Shown here: positions 60,534-64,000 of the stretch, piece after piece
Numbering within the stretch: the first letter of the stretch is position 1
How the letters are laid out: each line of letters starts with the position of its first letter
Source of the DNA: Limnohabitans radicicola
Lineage (GTDB): Bacteria; Pseudomonadota; Gammaproteobacteria; Burkholderiales; Burkholderiaceae_C
Length of the DNA: 64,000 bases
Direction: 5' to 3'
NCBI RefSeq assembly: GCF_014837235.1
Contig: NZ_JACYFT010000001.1
Coordinates: 819,688 to 883,687, forward strand
The notes under the pieces: model-generated
What the model saw: only the letters and a program-made list of their open reading frames with translations
What the model was told of the DNA's origin: nothing
The model's database searches: none
Position numbers and translations under genes: made by a program

Positions 60534-62051
60534 ATGGGCACGCAACTGTTCTGGTTCAAACGCGATTTGCGGGTGCATGACAACGAGGCATTGAGCAGCG
60601 CTGCCGCCATGGGGGCCGTGCTGTGCGTGTACATCGTGGAGCCTTCCTACTGGCGCTGCGCCGACGCCTCTCAAAGGCAATTTGATTTTTTACGGGAGTG
60701 CCTGCGCGATCTTTATCGCCAGCTGCAGGCTCTGGGCGTGCGCTTGCATTTGCTCACCGGCGAAGTGCCCGAGGTGCTGGAGCGGCTGCACCAGCAGCTG
60801 GCCTTCAGCCACCTGCACTCACACCAGGAAACCGGCAACGGCATGACATACAAGCGCGACCAGGCGGTGGCGCGCTGGTGTGCAGCGCGAGGCGTACATT
60901 GGCAGGAGCATGTGCAAAACGGCGTGGTACGGCGCCTACCCAGCCGGGATCACTGGAGCGAACTCTGGTCGCAGCGCATGCAGGCTCCTCAGAAGCCCGT
61001 CCCCGCCATGACCACCGCACCCTGGCCCTGGGATGAAGAAGGCTGGCCCGACTGGCAAGCCTGGGGGCTGCCCGCCGACACAGCAGCGCAAAGACAGCGG
61101 GGTGGCAGGACAGAAGCTTGCCGGACTTTGCACAGTTTTCTGAACGAACGCAGCGCTCAGTACCGGGGGGGCATCTCATCGCCCTTGAGTGCCGCCAACG
61201 CCTGCTCACGGCTGTCGCCTTACTTGAGTTGGGGGTGCCTGAGCCTGCGCGAAGTGGTGCAGGCCACCGAACAAGCCCTGAGCGAGCCGCGACTGGACGC
61301 CTGGACACGCAAGGGCTTGAGCGCCTTCATCAGCCGCCTGCATTGGCACTGCCATTTCATGCAAAAACTCGAGAGCGAGCCGGCCATCGAAACACGGAAC
61401 ATGCATCGCGGCTACGACGGATTGCGCGAGGATGACTTCAATGCGCTGCACTTTGAACGCCTGTGTCTCGGACAGACTGGCTGGCCCTTGGTCGACGCCT
61501 GTGTGGCCATGCTGCAGCAAACCGGGTGGCTGAACTTCCGGATGCGGGCCATGCTGGTGTCGGTTGCGGCCTACCCACTGTGGCTGCACTGGCAACAGGT
61601 CGGCCATTGGCTGGCACGGCAGTTGATCGACTACGAACCCGGCATCCACTGGAGCCAGATGCAGATGCAATCAGGCACCACCGGCATCAATACCACGCGG
61701 GTGTACAACCCGATCAAACAGGCACAGGACCAGGATCCCAAGGGCATTTTTGTGCGGCGCTGGCTGCCGGTCTTGCGCCGGGTGCCAGACACCTGGCTTC
61801 TGGAGCCCTGGAAAATGCCCGCATCCGTGCAAGCGCAATGCGGTGTTCAGGTGGGACGTGATTGGCCTGTCCCCGTGGTGGATTTGCAGGAAGCCACACG
61901 CGCAGCCAAGGCACGCCTGCATGCGCGGCGCAACACGCACGAAGTCAGGCAAGCGAAGCAGCCCATCATTGACAAACACGCCTCACGTCTGCGCCGCGAC
62001 CGGACCGGTCAAGCCAGCGCCCCTGCAGCACAAGCGCAACTGGACCTATGA
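60534..62051 (+). CDS. Cryptochrome/DNA photolyase family FAD protein
   Basis: 505 residues from ATG 60534 (the GTG at 60519 overlaps the previous gene). The N-terminal domain starts L-F-W-F-K-R-D-L-R-V-H-D-N-E-A-L. The FAD domain has L-S-P-Y-L-S-W-G-C-L-S near residue 230, W-L-N-F-R-M-R-A-M near 340 and Y-N-P-I-K-Q near 395, where classical photolyases have a slightly different loop with G-T-D. It is therefore a branch related to class I CPD photolyases or bacterial cryptochromes. It repairs UV-damaged DNA with blue light or senses light. It starts one base after the unknown exported gene and is followed by the Fe-S photolyase. Confidence 0.9.
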   Translation: MGTQLFWFKRDLRVHDNEALSSAAAMGAVLCVYIVEPSYWRCADASQRQFDFLRECLRDLYRQLQALGVRLHLLTGEVPEVLERLHQQLAFSHLHSHQETGNGMTYKRDQAVARWCAARGVHWQEHVQNGVVRRLPSRDHWSELWSQRMQAPQKPVPAMTTAPWPWDEEGWPDWQAWGLPADTAAQRQRGGRTEACRTLHSFLNERSAQYRGGISSPLSAANACSRLSPYLSWGCLSLREVVQATEQALSEPRLDAWTRKGLSAFISRLHWHCHFMQKLESEPAIETRNMHRGYDGLREDDFNALHFERLCLGQTGWPLVDACVAMLQQTGWLNFRMRAMLVSVAAYPLWLHWQQVGHWLARQLIDYEPGIHWSQMQMQSGTTGINTTRVYNPIKQAQDQDPKGIFVRRWLPVLRRVPDTWLLEPWKMPASVQAQCGVQVGRDWPVPVVDLQEATRAAKARLHARRNTHEVRQAKQPIIDKHASRLRRDRTGQASAPAAQAQLDL

Positions 62052-62052
62052 C

Positions 62053-63600
62053 ATGACCAACACCCATCGCGCCCTCCGTCATCTGGTCATTGTGCTGGGC
62101 GATCAACTCGATCTGACGGCGAGCGCTCTGACCGATTTTGATCCTGCCCAGGACGCCGTCTGGATGGCAGAGGTGATGCAGGAGGCCACCCATGTGCCGT
62201 CTTCCAAACAGCGCATCGCCTTGTTTTTGAGTGCCATGCGTCACTTCGCACAGACCTTGCTTGAAAAGGACTGGCCACTGCATTACAGCCATTTGGAGGA
62301 TGGGCAGAACTCGGGCACCCTGCAAGGTGAGCTCAAGCGTGCCATCGAGCGTCTGCGCCCACAGGCCCTGGTGATGACCGCTCCGGGCGATTGGCGCGTG
62401 TTGCAAGACATCCAAAGCGTTGCACAAACGCAGCAGTTGCCTCTGGTGCTGCGCGATGACACCCACTTTTTCACCACGGTGCGGGATTTCGCCGCACACG
62501 CCAAGGGACGCAAGCAGTTGCGCATGGAGTATTGGTACCGGGCGCTGCGCCAGCGCTTTGGTGTTTTGATGGACGGCGACCAACCCTCAGGTGGTCAGTG
62601 GAATTTCGATGCCGACAACCGGGCATCGTTTGGCGTGAAAGGCCCGCAAAACCTGCCCAATCCATCACACTTTGCGCCCGACAAGACCACGCAGTCGGTG
62701 CTCGATTTGGTTCAGCGGGTGTTTGCCCAGCACCCCGGATCGCTGGACGACTTCGCCTGGCCTGTCACGCGGGCGCAAGCGTTGCAGGCGCTGGACGACT
62801 TCATCACACACCGCTTGCCGCTCTTTGGTCGGTACGAAGATGCCATGTGGGCAGGCCAGCCCTGGCTTTACCACTCGCAGCTGTCGGCATGTCTGAACCT
62901 CAAGCTGCTGAGCGCGCAGGAAGTGGTGCAGGCCGCTCAAAGCGCTTGGCAGCAAGGCCGCGCCCCATTGCCTGCGGTGGAAGGGTTTGTGAGGCAAATT
63001 CTGGGCTGGCGCGAATACGTGCGTGGCATGTACTGGACGCAGATGCCCCGCTACATCGAGCGCAATGCGCTGAACGCGCAGGAAGACTTGCCTGGCTTTT
63101 TCTGGACAGGCGACACCGACATGGCGTGCCTGCGCGACGCCCTGAAGCAAACATTGCGCTACGGCTATGCCCACCACATCCAGCGGCTGATGGTGCTGGG
63201 CCTGTATGGCTTGCTGCGCGGGGTGCATCCACGTCAAATGCACGAGTGGTTTTTGAGTGTGTACGTGGATGCAGTCGAGTGGGTGGAGCTGCCCAACACA
63301 CTGGGCATGTCGCAGTTTGGCGATGGCGGCCTGATGGCCAGCAAGCCTTACGTGGCCAGTGGCAAATACATCCAGCGCATGAGCAACCACTGCCAGGGCT
63401 GCCGCTTCGATCCGGCGCAGTCGGTGGGGCCGCAGGCCTGCCCCTACACCACGATGTACTGGGACTTCCTGCACCGTCACCAGGAGAGCTTGTCCAGCAA
63501 CCCGCGCATGGCCATGCAGCTCAAGAACCTGAGCCGCATGTCTTCCGAGACGATCGGACAGATTCAGCAGCAGGCGCGCGCGCACCGCTCGAGCGAATGA
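62053..63600 (+). CDS. phrB: Fe-S cluster bacterial (6-4) photolyase / cryptochrome (FeS-BCP)
   Basis: 515 residues from ATG 62053, one base after the previous stop. It starts R-H-L-V-I-V-L-G-D-Q-L, the DUF/PhrB-type N-terminus. Cysteines in M-A-C-L-R-D near residue 358 and in C-Q-G-C, then Q-A-C-P-Y-T near 450-465, match the four ligands of the [4Fe-4S] cluster in Agrobacterium PhrB. V-A-S-G-K-Y-I-Q-R-M-S-N-H-C and M-Y-W-D-F-L are also conserved. PhrB repairs (6-4) photoproducts with FAD and a lumazine antenna. It completes a light-repair pair with the previous gene and ends 9 bp from the convergent transporter gene. Confidence 0.93.
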   Translation: MTNTHRALRHLVIVLGDQLDLTASALTDFDPAQDAVWMAEVMQEATHVPSSKQRIALFLSAMRHFAQTLLEKDWPLHYSHLEDGQNSGTLQGELKRAIERLRPQALVMTAPGDWRVLQDIQSVAQTQQLPLVLRDDTHFFTTVRDFAAHAKGRKQLRMEYWYRALRQRFGVLMDGDQPSGGQWNFDADNRASFGVKGPQNLPNPSHFAPDKTTQSVLDLVQRVFAQHPGSLDDFAWPVTRAQALQALDDFITHRLPLFGRYEDAMWAGQPWLYHSQLSACLNLKLLSAQEVVQAAQSAWQQGRAPLPAVEGFVRQILGWREYVRGMYWTQMPRYIERNALNAQEDLPGFFWTGDTDMACLRDALKQTLRYGYAHHIQRLMVLGLYGLLRGVHPRQMHEWFLSVYVDAVEWVELPNTLGMSQFGDGGLMASKPYVASGKYIQRMSNHCQGCRFDPAQSVGPQACPYTTMYWDFLHRHQESLSSNPRMAMQLKNLSRMSSETIGQIQQQARAHRSSE

Positions 63601-63609
63601 TGACGTAGC

Positions 63610-64000
63610 TCAGGCCCACACACGTGATGCCACGTGGGCATAGAGCGGAATGCCCAGCAGGATGTTGAACGGGAACGTGAGCCCCAGGGACAAGCCCACA
63701 TACAAGGAGGGGTTGGCCTCGGGCAAGGCATAGCGCAAGACCGCAGGCACGGCGATGTAGGACGCGCTGGCGGCGAGCACCATCAGCAAGACCGCATCGG
63801 CCTGGGGCACGGCCAGCAACCAGCACAAACCCAGCGCGATGCCGGCATGCGCCAGTGGGGACAGCAGACCATAGGCCAGCAACCAGGCCGACTGGCCGCG
63901 CAAGCCCGGCAGGTTGCGTGCGGCCATGAGCCCCATGTCCAACAGGAAGAAAGCCAGCATGCCCTTGAACAAATCGCCGGAGAAGGGTTGCATGGCCTGG
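63610..64000 (-). CDS. SbtA-type sodium/bicarbonate transporter (partial, C-terminal part)
   Basis: The frame is open to the right edge; the visible 130 codons are the C-terminal part. Four to five membrane segments, F-F-L-L-D-M-G-L-M-A-A, L-A-A-S-A-S-Y-I-A-V-P-A and L-G-L-T-F-P-F-N are the pattern of the SBT family (SbtA). SbtA imports bicarbonate with sodium; in non-photosynthetic bacteria the role is less clear. The start and any upstream PII-like SbtB gene lie outside the window. It is convergent with the photolyase operon. Confidence 0.88.
   Translation of the reverse strand, partial: QAMQPFSGDLFKGMLAFFLLDMGLMAARNLPGLRGQSAWLLAYGLLSPLAHAGIALGLCWLLAVPQADAVLLMVLAASASYIAVPAVLRYALPEANPSLYVGLSLGLTFPFNILLGIPLYAHVASRVWA

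Noticed and set aside
1..64000. CRISPR array, tRNA, rRNA, integrase or insertion-sequence transposase
   Set aside because: No regular spacer-repeat pattern, tRNA-like cloverleaf or transposase motif was found on either strand by reading; a dedicated scan was not possible.

Overview
The window reads as chromosome of a betaproteobacterium, most likely a freshwater Comamonadaceae (Limnohabitans/Rhodoferax-like). The clues are high-GC coding, dense ATGA-coupled operons, a double-length tandem UvrA, an RTX S-layer-type protein, FecR/CHASE2/beta-barrel surface genes, a leucine-degradation operon and a photolyase/cryptochrome island. No rRNA, tRNA, CRISPR array, transposase or prophage gene was seen. 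Both window edges cut through genes. Taxonomy is inferred from gene content only.

Layout. (1) 1-7.8 kb, minus strand: the first 1673 codons of a giant repetitive, probably secreted protein; a small coupled ORF; a cyclophilin lipoprotein; and a methyltransferase resembling rickettsial outer-membrane protein-lysine methyltransferases. (2) 7.9-11.7 kb: an RTX/S-layer-like protein with a strong terminator and a near-perfect CRP-type site in its promoter. (3) 11.7-16.5 kb: a three-gene minus operon of FecR protein with a TbpB-like C-terminal barrel, CHASE2 protein with a degenerate cyclase domain, and a TPR/DUF560-like outer-membrane barrel. It looks like a type XI (Slam-like) secretion pair and lies divergent to a Crp/Fnr regulator. 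(4) 17.2-37.2 kb: a surface polysaccharide locus. It holds an acyltransferase, a GNAT, a PIG-L/GT2/coiled-coil fusion, Wzm/Wzt, a capping-type methyltransferase, a SxtJ/DUF5989/carbamoyltransferase/SGNH module, glycosyltransferases, WecB, a WbaP-type initiating transferase and two further methyltransferases. (5) 37.2-43.1 kb: tandem UvrA carrying an in-frame palindromic element. (6) 43.1-56.9 kb: transport and metabolism. There is an MHS-type transporter, small conserved proteins, and leucine/isovalerate catabolism (mccB-liuC-mccA and mvaB) with a divergent AraC regulator. An acetate-type symporter pair follows, behind a leader hairpin. (7) 57-63.6 kb: a divergent, probably light-responsive island. 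One arm is Rrf2, winged-helix regulator, DUF2256 and HNH protein; the other is a MerR regulator, an unknown exported protein, a cryptochrome/photolyase and an Fe-S photolyase. (8) Right edge: the C-terminal half of an SbtA-type transporter.

How the parts fit. Regions 1-4 are mostly cell-surface construction: secreted repeat proteins, a possible surface-protein methyltransferase, a candidate T11SS, and an ABC-exported, carbamoylated and acylated glycan. Regions 5-7 combine DNA repair (UvrA, photolyases) with light-type regulation and carbon uptake. Two paired REP-like elements sit between operons at 43.1 and 49.1 kb and show compensatory stem changes. The best candidates for something undescribed are the FecR-TbpB/CHASE2/DUF560 operon, the divergent photolyase island with its unknown members, the coiled-coil glycosyltransferase next to a capping-type methyltransferase, and the methyltransferase beside the S-layer-like gene.
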